The translations under genes and the position numbers were made by a program. Below the pieces are notes generated by a model. That model did no database searches and was not told the DNA's origin. It saw nothing but the letters and a program-made list of their open reading frames with translations. Shown piece by piece: positions 42,197 to 50,271 of a stretch of DNA of 50,424 nt (the first letter of the stretch is position 1; each line of letters starts with the position of its first letter). Source of the DNA: Parachlamydiales bacterium (GTDB taxonomy: Bacteria; Chlamydiota; Chlamydiia; Chlamydiales; Rhabdochlamydiaceae); the NCBI GenBank assembly GCA_027459675.1, contig DAIDHO010000008.1, positions 1-50,424 on the forward strand. Reading direction: 5' to 3'.

Positions 42197-43714
42197 ATGT
42201 CTATTTCTTTCATTTCACCTGTATCCCCTCTACCTCAAACTCCGGCCCGCCAGCTTAGAGCAAAAACCCTAAGACAAACTCTAGAAAGTAAGCAAAATGC
42301 CTCTCCCACGCCGAAAAATTCAAGAAAAGTTTTAACATCTGACCAAACGTTGAGCCTAACGCGAGAGAGCAATCACGATTGCAGTCGTATTAATGAACTC
42401 AATACCGTTGCCAAGACTCAAATGCGAATCGATTTTTCATTATTTCGTTTTTGTTTAGATTATGGATGGCATTGTGAATCTTTTAGAGGAAGAACCCATT
42501 ACAATGGAAGTCAACCTGCGTGCCGAGGGCGCTGTGAAGCCGCCCATGCAGCTCTTTCACCGACTTTGTATGATAATCAATTAACGCTCATCATTCAGAA
42601 AATGGAAAAGGTGGCTTTTTCTATTTTGCCTGCTCACGAGCAAAAATACTTAGAAAAAAGATTTAATCTTACTGAGCAAGAAAAACCTCTCCTGGACAGC
42701 TCCAATATTTCCGAGCGGACAGGTCTTATTCAAAATTTTGTTAACAGCTTAAAACCGGGTCATGCTAAAGGTTCTTTTATGCATGGGACTATTGATAAAA
42801 ATAGAAACTCTACCTTTGAAAATCCACGTGCTTGTAATCGCGTTGATTGCACTTTAGAAGCTCATTTAAGAAAAATAGAAGATCAGCTTGCAGAAAAGTG
42901 TCGAAATAATCAAATACATCCCATGGCTGCTATCGATTCACTCAAAAGTGAATATAAACAACTTTTAAAAGAGATCAAAAAAAACCTAGAAGACGATAAA
43001 AACCATCTGGAAGCGCTTTTAATAGCTTGGAAGGAAATCTTAAAAGCTCAAACCGCTTTTGAAAAATCATCAAAGAGTGAAAACGACTTTAACCTTTACC
43101 TCGATTCGATTAAAAAATACTGGGCAGCCCACCAACAACGATTTAATACCAAGGAAAAAAAAGGAGTTTCTAAACTCCAAGAGCTCAATACTTTTCTCCA
43201 ACAATACCAATCTCCGTATGTTTTACATATCATGATACAGAAATCAACGCACTTTGCAAATGTTCTCATCTATTATGAAGTTAATAAATCCCACTTAAGC
43301 ATCCCCCCTAATGATGGAAAAGATGATTTAATGTTCAAAAATGTAATAAGCGAAGTGAGCCTAAGAATTGAAGAGACTGAAATTCAGTTAAAAACCTTAG
43401 ATAAAACAGCCCATATTGTTTATTCCACTTTTTTGCACCTTTTTGGATCGAAAGATTCCCAAGGCACTTTACTTACTGCTGATGAAATAGCCGATAAGCT
43501 TGTGGAACTGATCGAACCTGCTTCACAATGCAAGACTCCGGAGCGGGCTTCCAGGAAACGCAAGGATCTCGAGCCTAAACAAAGATCCTCTCTGGAGGAT
43601 TCTTTTAATCTCAATGCAGAAGAGGTTCAAAGCACTCCGCAAACTCCGGAGAAAGGCCCGCCACGTAAGAAAGTAAAAAGAAAATTAAATCTGGACGCAG
43701 CCCTCTCAATCTGA
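42197..43714 (+). CDS. Large orphan protein with C-terminal NLS-like clusters and TP motifs
   Basis: 505 residues, unrecognised. AAGGAAGAATTC precedes the ATG, in a very AT-rich leader. The N-terminal 60 residues are Ser/Thr/Pro-rich with PQTPAR and SPTPKN. A Cys/His-rich part follows (FCLDYGWHCESFRGRTHYNG, then CRGRC, and later NPRACNRVDCTLE). The middle (240-380) is helical and coiled-coil-like. The C-terminus has two polybasic clusters, RKRK at about 453-456 and RKKVKRK at about 490-496. Next to them are TPERA and TPQTPEK, which look like proline-directed kinase sites. This is the profile expected of a nucleus-targeted effector, but secretion is not shown. No TM segment is evident. Confidence 0.65.
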   Translation: MSISFISPVSPLPQTPARQLRAKTLRQTLESKQNASPTPKNSRKVLTSDQTLSLTRESNHDCSRINELNTVAKTQMRIDFSLFRFCLDYGWHCESFRGRTHYNGSQPACRGRCEAAHAALSPTLYDNQLTLIIQKMEKVAFSILPAHEQKYLEKRFNLTEQEKPLLDSSNISERTGLIQNFVNSLKPGHAKGSFMHGTIDKNRNSTFENPRACNRVDCTLEAHLRKIEDQLAEKCRNNQIHPMAAIDSLKSEYKQLLKEIKKNLEDDKNHLEALLIAWKEILKAQTAFEKSSKSENDFNLYLDSIKKYWAAHQQRFNTKEKKGVSKLQELNTFLQQYQSPYVLHIMIQKSTHFANVLIYYEVNKSHLSIPPNDGKDDLMFKNVISEVSLRIEETEIQLKTLDKTAHIVYSTFLHLFGSKDSQGTLLTADEIADKLVELIEPASQCKTPERASRKRKDLEPKQRSSLEDSFNLNAEEVQSTPQTPEKGPPRKKVKRKLNLDAALSI

Positions 43715-43766
43715 GTTCATAGGTTCCCTCAAGTTAGAGGGAGGGCAAGTTGGAGAAAGATATGTT

Positions 43767-43799
43767 AAAGCGCATGCTCATTAAAAATGCGCTTTTCAG
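43767..43799 (+). terminator. Probable terminator of the 505-aa orphan gene
   Basis: AAAGCGCAT and ATGCGCTTT form a 9-bp stem with an 11-base loop, followed by a short TTC-rich tail. It lies 53 bases after the stop. Confidence 0.55.
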
Positions 43800-43802
43800 A
43801 AG

Positions 43803-43828
43803 AACTTTAGCTTAAACAAGAGGGCTTA
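43803..43828. repeat. Dispersed palindrome family, diverged single-arm copy
   Basis: It contains CTTTAGCTTAAACAAGAGG, related to the 847-920 arms. It is between the convergent 505-aa and 107-aa orphan genes. Confidence 0.6.
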
Positions 43829-43830
43829 TT

Positions 43831-44154
43831 TTATTTGAAGCGCTGAGTTTGTAAAAACTGGAAGAGGTCTTCAGGAATGGCATCGCCTTCCCAATCTTGC
43901 TCTATCCTCTTAATAGCTGTCCACTGCCACTCCGTTTTAGAAGGAAGATCCATCAGATGAACATTATAGAGCTCATAGATGAGAGAAAAGGCGGTCGTGA
44001 CTGCTTCCTTATAGTACAAGCTGTCACGTCCTAAGGTGAGTCGTGAATCTAAAAGCTCACTCAGAAGCCCCTCCCATGGAGGTGACTCAAAAGTGTCGTC
44101 TTGATGTAATTGTAAAATAGTTTGGTTGACTCTATCTATGATGGGAAGGGTCAT
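43831..44154 (-). CDS. Small orphan acidic protein
   Basis: 107 residues, not recognised. AAGGAG lies 10 bases before the ATG. The protein is acidic, predicted mostly helical and without hydrophobic segments (LTLGRDSLYYKEAVTTAFSL, then EWQWTAIKRIEQDWEG). It converges on the larger orphan and lies upstream of, and divergent from, tsaD. Function unknown. Confidence 0.6.
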   Translation of the reverse strand: MTLPIIDRVNQTILQLHQDDTFESPPWEGLLSELLDSRLTLGRDSLYYKEAVTTAFSLIYELYNVHLMDLPSKTEWQWTAIKRIEQDWEGDAIPEDLFQFLQTQRFK

Positions 44155-44340
44155 CTTTCTTTCTCCTTAATTTCAATGTGTTTATTCTAACTCATTTATT
44201 ATTAACCACAAACATATTTTTGGTGGAGAAAAATCAAAAAAATAGGACGGAGGCTAGAGGAACAAACCGCGCAACGCTTAACCACCACGCTTAAAGCAGA
44301 GGACTAGTTTAATCCTCCTGATTTTGATATCCTAATTTGG

Positions 44341-45366
44341 ATGAAAGTTTTAGGAATTGAATCGAGCTGCGATGAAACGGCTTGTGCAGTGGTAGAGGAT
44401 GGCACAACGATTCTAGCTCAGACGATTGCCAGCCAAGTGGATTTACACACTATGTATGGAGGAGTTTATCCCGAACTTGCCTGCCGCAGACATTTTGAAT
44501 TTCTTTTTCCCCTTATTCAAGAGACGATGAATAAAGCAAGTCTTACCTCTGCCGATATTGATTTAATTGCTGTCGCTCACGGGCCCGGACTTGTGGGCGC
44601 TCTTTTAATGGGACTTTCCGCAGCAAAAGGGTTGGCATTTGCCTGGAAACGACCTTTTGTTGGTGTCAGCCATGTGGAAGCTCACCTTTATGCCGCCATG
44701 ATGCAAACAAAGCTTCTTTTCCATTTACCTGCTTTGGGAGTTGTGATTTCAGGTGGACATACCCTTCTTGTAAAAATTGAGTCATTGGGCCACTACACCC
44801 TCATTGGGACAACCGTAGATGATGCAATTGGAGAAGCATTTGATAAAGTGGCGACTCTTTTAGACCTGCCTTATCCCGGAGGTCCTGAGATTGAAAAGCT
44901 TGCTCTTAAGGGTGACCCTTCTAAATACCCGTTTAAAGCCGGCGTAGTGAAAGGAGAGCCGTGGGATTTTTCTTTTAGCGGCCTTAAAACCAACGTGCTT
45001 TACACCCTCAAGGGGCAAAACTGCAATCGTAAAGCTCCTTCTATCATTTCGGAAACCGATAAACCTCACATTGCTGCAGGGTTTCAGGAAGCAGCTCTAG
45101 GGGATGTTCTTAAAAAGTCGCTGGCAGCCGTCGAGGCTTTCAATTGCAAAATGATTTTCTTGGGAGGGGGGGTCACTCAAAACAATCGTTTAAAAGAACT
45201 TTTTAAAAAAAGTCCTGTCCCTGTTGTCTTCCCTCCTCCTGGCCTTTCATTAGATAATGCAGCGATGATTGCAGGCCTAGGATATCAAATTTTTCATCGG
45301 AAGGGAGGTCAAGGAGATTCTTTCGATTTAGAGCCTCTTCCACGCATTCCTTTTAATAAAGCCTAA
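44341..45366 (+). CDS. tsaD: tRNA N6-adenosine threonylcarbamoyltransferase
   Basis: 341 residues, full length. GIESSCDETACAVVEDG starts the ASKHA domain and VSHVEAHLYAA contains the metal-binding HxxxH. SGGHTLLV and DDAIGEAFDKVA follow, and FLGGGVTQNNRLKEL and LSLDNAAMIAGLG close the fold. It transfers the threonylcarbamoyl group made by TsaC (26589-27503) to A37 of tRNA. The 186-base upstream region probably holds its promoter, but none is obvious. Confidence 0.97.
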   Translation: MKVLGIESSCDETACAVVEDGTTILAQTIASQVDLHTMYGGVYPELACRRHFEFLFPLIQETMNKASLTSADIDLIAVAHGPGLVGALLMGLSAAKGLAFAWKRPFVGVSHVEAHLYAAMMQTKLLFHLPALGVVISGGHTLLVKIESLGHYTLIGTTVDDAIGEAFDKVATLLDLPYPGGPEIEKLALKGDPSKYPFKAGVVKGEPWDFSFSGLKTNVLYTLKGQNCNRKAPSIISETDKPHIAAGFQEAALGDVLKKSLAAVEAFNCKMIFLGGGVTQNNRLKELFKKSPVPVVFPPPGLSLDNAAMIAGLGYQIFHRKGGQGDSFDLEPLPRIPFNKA

Positions 45367-45410
45367 CTTCTGATATAGTTGTGATTTAAATCTTTTTGTA
45401 AAGGGAAGTT

Positions 45411-45569
45411 ATGGCAAAATCGGCACGTGAATTCATTAAACTCAAAAGTAGCGAAAGTCCTGAAGTCTATTGGACGCAAAAAAATAAAAAGACCAAGACT
45501 GAGCGGCTTGAACTAAAAAAATATGATAAGCGCTTGAAAAAACATGTTATCTTTAAAGAAGCAAAGTAA
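45411..45569 (+). CDS. rpmG: 50S ribosomal protein L33
   Basis: 52 residues: MAKSAREFIKLKSSESPEVY and so on to HVIFKEAK. It closely resembles the Chlamydia L33, with the IKLKSSES and LELKKYDK-LKKHVIFKE cores. It lacks the four zinc-binding Cys, so it is a Cys-minus L33. GGGAAG lies five bases before the ATG. It leads the rpmG-lolE-lolD block also seen as CT150-CT152. Confidence 0.96.
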   Translation: MAKSAREFIKLKSSESPEVYWTQKNKKTKTERLELKKYDKRLKKHVIFKEAK

Positions 45570-45598
45570 AGCCTGAGCGAAGTTGGGCTGCACATTTC

Positions 45599-47071
45599 AT
45601 GTTTGAATTTTCGATCCTTCGGAAATATCTGATCCCTAGAAAAAAGCAGCTTTCCGTAACGCTGATTGCTTTTCTTTCGGTCGGTGTCATCTCAGCTGTG
45701 GTATGGCTGATTTTGCTCTTTTTATCTGTGACAGAAGGGATAGAAAAAACGTGGCTGAAAAAACTGACCTCTATCCATGCCCCTATTCGCATCACTCCTA
45801 CTTCGGATTATTTTTCGTCGTATTATTATTTAGCCGATACAATTAGCCAAGAAGCAGGATACACACCTCGTAGCTTTGTTGAAAAACTTAAGAAGCCCGG
45901 GTTAGATCTCTTCAATGCAGCGGCTGATGAGACTCCCCCCACCTTTTGGCCTAAGCCCGAGCGACTGCCTGATGGAAAACTGCACGATCCTGTAGTAATA
46001 GCGGCTCAGCTTTTCCATGAAATCAAGCAAACTCACCCCGATGTCGAAGCGGCCCCTTTTGAAATGAGTGGAGCTGTTTTAAGAATTCAACTCCATCGTC
46101 TGACACCTGGGGGAGGCCAGACTCAATCTTTTTTAACACAAGCTTCTTACCTAAGCTCTTTTCCTGAAAAAATTTCTTACATTCAAGAACTGATCAGCGA
46201 TAAGCTACCAAAGGCTAAATCTGGAGAAAAGGAAATTGTACTTGCTAAAGGATTTTACGATTCAGGAGTAAGACTTGGAGACCGCGGATGGCTTCAATAC
46301 CAAGCCGCAACAGCAGGGGCTCTACAAGAACAAAGGCTACCTGTAGTGGTAGCAGGGTTTTATGACCCTGGCGTACTCTCTGTGGGAAACAAATGTATCT
46401 TAGTCCCTGATGAGCTGGTTCACATGATTCGTACCACCAGTCCCATCGAACACTTTGATAAAACAGCAGCCATGGGTTTTTGTATCTGGCACAAAGACTT
46501 AAGCCGAACAAGAGAGCTTGCAGATGAAATTCAAAAAAAGTTTGATCAAGTAGGAATCAGTAAATATTGGACAATTAAAACTTATCATGACTACGAATTT
46601 TCCAAAGACCTCATGCAGCAATTTCAGAGTGATCGATACCTTTTTACTTTATTAGGATCGGTGGTTCTGGTTGTAGCATGCTCCAACATTATTTCGTTTT
46701 TGATTATCCTTGTCCAAGACAAAAAAAGGGAGATCGGGATTCTGCAAGCCCTCGGAGCTTCCAAAAAGAGTATAGCCCTCATTTTTGGAGGGTGTGGTGC
46801 TACAGTAGGACTTCTAAGTAGTGCCATTGGGATTGTAGCCGCCTTTTTAACCCTCAAAAACTTAGATACGATCGTTCAATTTTTAAGCTTTCTACAAGGG
46901 CATGCAGCTTTCAATGCTGCCTTTTACGGTTCATCGCTTCCCTCAGAAATGAGCATCTCGGCCCTCGTATTTGTCGCCATCATTACCCCTCTTTTATCCC
47001 TGATAGCAGGCCTCATTCCAGCCTGGAAGGCCACGCGCCTGAGCCCTTCTGAGATTTTGAGGTCCGAGTGA
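45599..47071 (+). CDS. lolE: Lipoprotein-releasing ABC transporter permease (LolC/LolE)
   Basis: 490 residues. One N-terminal TM helix (about 22-44) is followed by a large periplasmic MacB-like domain and three C-terminal TM helices of the FtsX/LolC type. VACSNIISFLIILVQDKKRE and IGILQALGASKKSI form the coupling-helix region, and LSLIAGLIPAWKATRLSPSE is the family's C-terminal signature. It drives release of lipoproteins to the Lol pathway. It starts 30 bases after rpmG and its stop overlaps the GTG of lolD. Confidence 0.92.
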   Translation: MFEFSILRKYLIPRKKQLSVTLIAFLSVGVISAVVWLILLFLSVTEGIEKTWLKKLTSIHAPIRITPTSDYFSSYYYLADTISQEAGYTPRSFVEKLKKPGLDLFNAAADETPPTFWPKPERLPDGKLHDPVVIAAQLFHEIKQTHPDVEAAPFEMSGAVLRIQLHRLTPGGGQTQSFLTQASYLSSFPEKISYIQELISDKLPKAKSGEKEIVLAKGFYDSGVRLGDRGWLQYQAATAGALQEQRLPVVVAGFYDPGVLSVGNKCILVPDELVHMIRTTSPIEHFDKTAAMGFCIWHKDLSRTRELADEIQKKFDQVGISKYWTIKTYHDYEFSKDLMQQFQSDRYLFTLLGSVVLVVACSNIISFLIILVQDKKREIGILQALGASKKSIALIFGGCGATVGLLSSAIGIVAAFLTLKNLDTIVQFLSFLQGHAAFNAAFYGSSLPSEMSISALVFVAIITPLLSLIAGLIPAWKATRLSPSEILRSE

Positions 47072-47748
47072 AGCCCATTTTAAAAGCCCAAAAACTCTCT
47101 AAAACCTATAAAACCCCCTTGGATATGAGAGTTTTAGATAATATTTTTCTTGAAGTTTTCCCTGGAGAAACCATTTCTATTGTCGGCAAATCAGGCGAGG
47201 GCAAAACAACTCTTCTCCATCTTTTAGGCACCTTAGAAACACCCACCTCGGGCTCTATTGAAATTTGTGGAGAACTGGCCACTACCCACACCAGCTCTTA
47301 TTTGCGAAATATTCACATTGGATTTGTATTTCAAGCTTATCACTTATTGGAAGATTGCACCGTCTTAGAAAATGTCTTAATGCCCGCTCGCATCGCGCAC
47401 AAAGACATTCGATTAGGCTCGCCTATTCATAACCGGGCTTTAGAGCTTCTGGGTGAAGTCGGTCTTTCGCATCGACTCTTTTTTCCCGCTAAGCTCCTCT
47501 CCGGAGGGGAAAAACAGCGCGTTGCCATTGCAAGAGCTTTGATCAATAATCCCGCCATCATTTTAGCCGATGAGCCCTCGGGAAATTTAGATCATGCTCA
47601 TTCTCAAGCTATCTACACTCTTCTTCTCGATGAAGCCCACAAAAGAAACAAAGCTCTCGTGGTTGTCACACACGACTTAATACTTGCCTCTCAGTGCAAA
47701 AAAACATATGCTCTCCAAGATGGGAAGCTGGGACGGAAACTGGCATGA
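47068..47748 (+). CDS. lolD: Lipoprotein-releasing ABC transporter ATPase
   Basis: 226 residues with a GTG start (GTGA overlap with lolE). Walker A is VGKSGEGKTTLLHLLG, the Q-loop is FVFQAYHLLEDCTV, the signature LLSGGEKQRVAIARAL and Walker B ILADEPSGNLD. The order and length match LolD. It powers the LolE-type permease encoded just upstream. It overlaps ugd by ATGA. Confidence 0.95.
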   Translation: MKPILKAQKLSKTYKTPLDMRVLDNIFLEVFPGETISIVGKSGEGKTTLLHLLGTLETPTSGSIEICGELATTHTSSYLRNIHIGFVFQAYHLLEDCTVLENVLMPARIAHKDIRLGSPIHNRALELLGEVGLSHRLFFPAKLLSGGEKQRVAIARALINNPAIILADEPSGNLDHAHSQAIYTLLLDEAHKRNKALVVVTHDLILASQCKKTYALQDGKLGRKLA

Positions 47749-49076
47749 AAATAGTGATTCTAGGAACAGGTTATGTAGGTCTTGTCACCGGTGCATGTTT
47801 TGCAGAAATGGGACACACGGTTGTGTGTTATGACATCGACACGGTCAAGATTGACAATCTCCAAAAAGGCTTCATTCCTATCTATGAGCCCGGTTTGGAA
47901 GAGCTCATCTGTCGCAATAGAAAAGCAGGGCGCCTGTCTTTTAACACAGACCTTGCATCAGCGATGAAAGAATGCACGATTTGCATCATCGCAGTCCCCA
48001 CCCCTTCTGCTCCTGATGGCTCTTGTGACCTCTCCTATGTTTTAGCAGCAGCTCGATCGATTGCTCTTCACATGTCCCAATACTGTGTCATTATCACCAA
48101 ATCCACAGTCCCTGTAGGGACCTCAAAGAAAATCCGCGAAGCCGTGGAAACACATCTTCCACATCCCCTCTCTTTCGATGTCGTTTCTAATCCAGAATTT
48201 TTAAAAGAAGGAGCAGCAGTTTCCGACTGTATGAAACCCGACCGATTGATCATCGGATGTGAAAGTGAAAAAGCAGCTCAAATCATGAAAGAGCTTTATA
48301 AAGGATTCACATTAAATCACGACCGGATTTTTTTCATGGATCCTGCTTCTGCAGAAATGACCAAATATGTCGCTAACGCTATGCTTGCCACGCGCATTTC
48401 ATTTATGAATGAAATGGCAGGCCTGTGTGAAAAATTGGGGGCTAACATTCACGCTGTGCGTCAAGGAATCGGCTCTGATCATCGGATTGGCTACCATTTT
48501 CTCTATGCCGGTGTCGGCTATGGAGGATCGTGTTTTCCAAAAGATATTCACGCTTTAGAAGCAATGGCCCGCTCTGTCGGTTATTCAACTCCTATTCTGC
48601 ATGCTGTAGACTCCGTAAATGAAACCCAAAAACACGTGCTGGCCAATAAAATGAGGGCGTATTTTAAAACACGAGGCGGCATCCGTGATAAAACCATTGC
48701 AATCTGGGGGCTTTCTTTTAAACCAGATACGGATGATGTACGTGAAGCTCCTGCCTTCACCCTAATTGAAGAGCTCCTATCGCAAGGTGCCCGGCTCCGT
48801 CTTTATGATCCTGTGGCAATTCCCAAAGCCCGCGCAAAAATCGCCCGCCCCCAAATCAACCAAATTACATGGTGTATAGATGAATACCATGCTGCGGAAA
48901 ATTCTGATGCTATTGCCCTTTTAACCGAATGGAAGCAGTTTAGATTTGTCAACTTAGATAAAATCTTAGATAAGATGGAAGGAAAAGCCTTTTTCGACGG
49001 TAGAAATCAATATCGAAAAGAAGACATGTCCTTGAAAGGCTTTCACTACTTTGGCATTGGAACTCCCAATGATTGA
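47745..49076 (+). CDS. ugd: UDP-glucose 6-dehydrogenase
   Basis: 443 residues from the ATG overlapping the lolD stop (ATGA); the longer open frame upstream is inside lolD. The NAD-binding start is MKIVILGTGYVGLVTGACFA. The catalytic Cys is in YGGSCFPKDIHALEAMA. TKSTVPVGTSKKIREAV and VSNPEFLKEGAA are also conserved, and GLSFKPDTDDVREAPA marks the C-terminal domain. It oxidises UDP-glucose to UDP-glucuronate, a precursor of glucuronate- or arabinose-containing envelope sugars. No UDP-glucuronate-using partner lies in the window. Confidence 0.96.
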   Translation: MKIVILGTGYVGLVTGACFAEMGHTVVCYDIDTVKIDNLQKGFIPIYEPGLEELICRNRKAGRLSFNTDLASAMKECTICIIAVPTPSAPDGSCDLSYVLAAARSIALHMSQYCVIITKSTVPVGTSKKIREAVETHLPHPLSFDVVSNPEFLKEGAAVSDCMKPDRLIIGCESEKAAQIMKELYKGFTLNHDRIFFMDPASAEMTKYVANAMLATRISFMNEMAGLCEKLGANIHAVRQGIGSDHRIGYHFLYAGVGYGGSCFPKDIHALEAMARSVGYSTPILHAVDSVNETQKHVLANKMRAYFKTRGGIRDKTIAIWGLSFKPDTDDVREAPAFTLIEELLSQGARLRLYDPVAIPKARAKIARPQINQITWCIDEYHAAENSDAIALLTEWKQFRFVNLDKILDKMEGKAFFDGRNQYRKEDMSLKGFHYFGIGTPND

Positions 49077-49899
49077 TTCTTTTGAAGTCATGCTGGATAA
49101 AGTTTTAGACTCCTCTCGATTTCCTACAGGCACTCTCCGAGAAGCCGGCCGCTATGCAGTACTGGGGGGAGGCAAAAGAGTCCGTCCTCAACTTCTCATG
49201 TCGGTTAGCACCCTCTCTGGAGCTCCCTTGGAGCCTGCCTTGATTCCTGCCTGCGCAATCGAAATGATTCATACCTACTCGCTCATTCACGATGATTTGC
49301 CTTGTATGGATGATGATGATGTGCGTCGAGGAAAGCCTTCCCTTCATAAAGCATTCTCAGAAGCAGAGGCACTTCTCACGGGTAACTTTCTACTCACCTA
49401 TGCTTTTGAACTTCTAAGCGCAGCCCCCTCCCTTTCCGCCCAGCAACGTCTTGAACTGATCCAAACAATCTCCTATCGCATTGGTGCTTGGGGTATGCTT
49501 GGAGGGCAGGAATTAGATCTGCGCTGGGAGCCTCTCCATGCGACGGAAGAGCTCCTCCGAGATGTGCACCGCCGAAAAACAGGGGCTCTCATCCAAGCCT
49601 GCGTGGAATGCGGACTTATCATCGGCCAGCCTAAAGGGGCCCTTCAACTTAAAAAACTAGGAGTGCTTCTAGGCGATCTTTTTCAAATTCTGGATGATCT
49701 CCAAGACCCGGACGATCTGATCCAAGGACGTCCTACTCTATTGGCGTTTGGGGGAGCTGAAAAAGCGCAGAAAACCGCCGAAAATCTCTACCGCCAAATT
49801 AAGGCTTTATCCAAACCCTGGGCAGGATCTTCTCTAGAAAAACTCATTTCCTACTGGAATCCTGCCCTTAAAAAAAATAGAAAAATAGACATGCCATGA
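49069..49899 (+). CDS. ispA: Short-chain polyprenyl diphosphate synthase (farnesyl/geranylgeranyl type)
   Basis: 276 residues from the ATG at 49069, overlapping the ugd stop by 8 bases. GGGKRVRPQLLM and IEMIHTYSLIHDDLPCMDDD contain the first Asp-rich motif (DDxxD with four Asp). LGGQELDLR follows, and GDLFQILDDLQDPDD is the second Asp motif. It condenses isopentenyl diphosphate with allylic diphosphates for quinone and lipid-carrier synthesis. The last codons and stop lie inside a TAGACATGCC-type repeat, so the C-terminus KNRKIDMP may not be ancestral. Confidence 0.93.
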   Translation: MIDSFEVMLDKVLDSSRFPTGTLREAGRYAVLGGGKRVRPQLLMSVSTLSGAPLEPALIPACAIEMIHTYSLIHDDLPCMDDDDVRRGKPSLHKAFSEAEALLTGNFLLTYAFELLSAAPSLSAQQRLELIQTISYRIGAWGMLGGQELDLRWEPLHATEELLRDVHRRKTGALIQACVECGLIIGQPKGALQLKKLGVLLGDLFQILDDLQDPDDLIQGRPTLLAFGGAEKAQKTAENLYRQIKALSKPWAGSSLEKLISYWNPALKKNRKIDMP

Positions 49900-49906
49900 A
49901 TGCGCC
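49886..49906. repeat. TAGACATGCC-type dispersed repeat, copy 3
   Basis: TAGACATGCCATGAATGCGC resembles the copies at 10761 and 34091. The ispA stop codon TGA lies within it. Confidence 0.5.
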
Positions 49907-50271
49907 TTAAAAGGAGCTCTCCATAAAAAGACTCCAAAGAGAACCATGGAAATGTTCTCATCAAAGGATGAAGATCTGTGAAACAGCTTTCATAGCTTCC
50001 ATGTAACAGTGAAAAACTTTAAGGACTTCTTTCTTTTTCAAAGCGTGAGGCGTTTCTATGTCTACCTTAAAAACAGCCATTTCAAGTTTGTACTTGCCAA
50101 GCCTGCCTTCTCGGCCTTCCCCGCCCGCAGTGCTTGAACTTCGTTTAAGGCCCCTTAAAAAACTGGGAGCACAACAATCACAGCGGACAGATGTTCCTTG
50201 CCATCAGCCATTCCCTTTAAAAAATCTTATTGAAATAAACCTTTAGTGACCTAAGGGATCTAATAAAGCTA
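49900..50271. other. Gap between ispA and IS5-type element
   Basis: 372 bases. On the minus strand a 39-codon frame (50080-49961) starts MAVFKVDIETPH and ends QIFIL. The same frame is open for about 45 further codons upstream. It is too short and unrecognised to call a gene. Elsewhere I see nothing coding. Confidence 0.35.

Noticed and set aside
47694-47744. Longer Ugd start inside lolD
   Set aside because: The Rossmann fold begins exactly at the ATGA-overlapping ATG (MKIVILGTGYVG).
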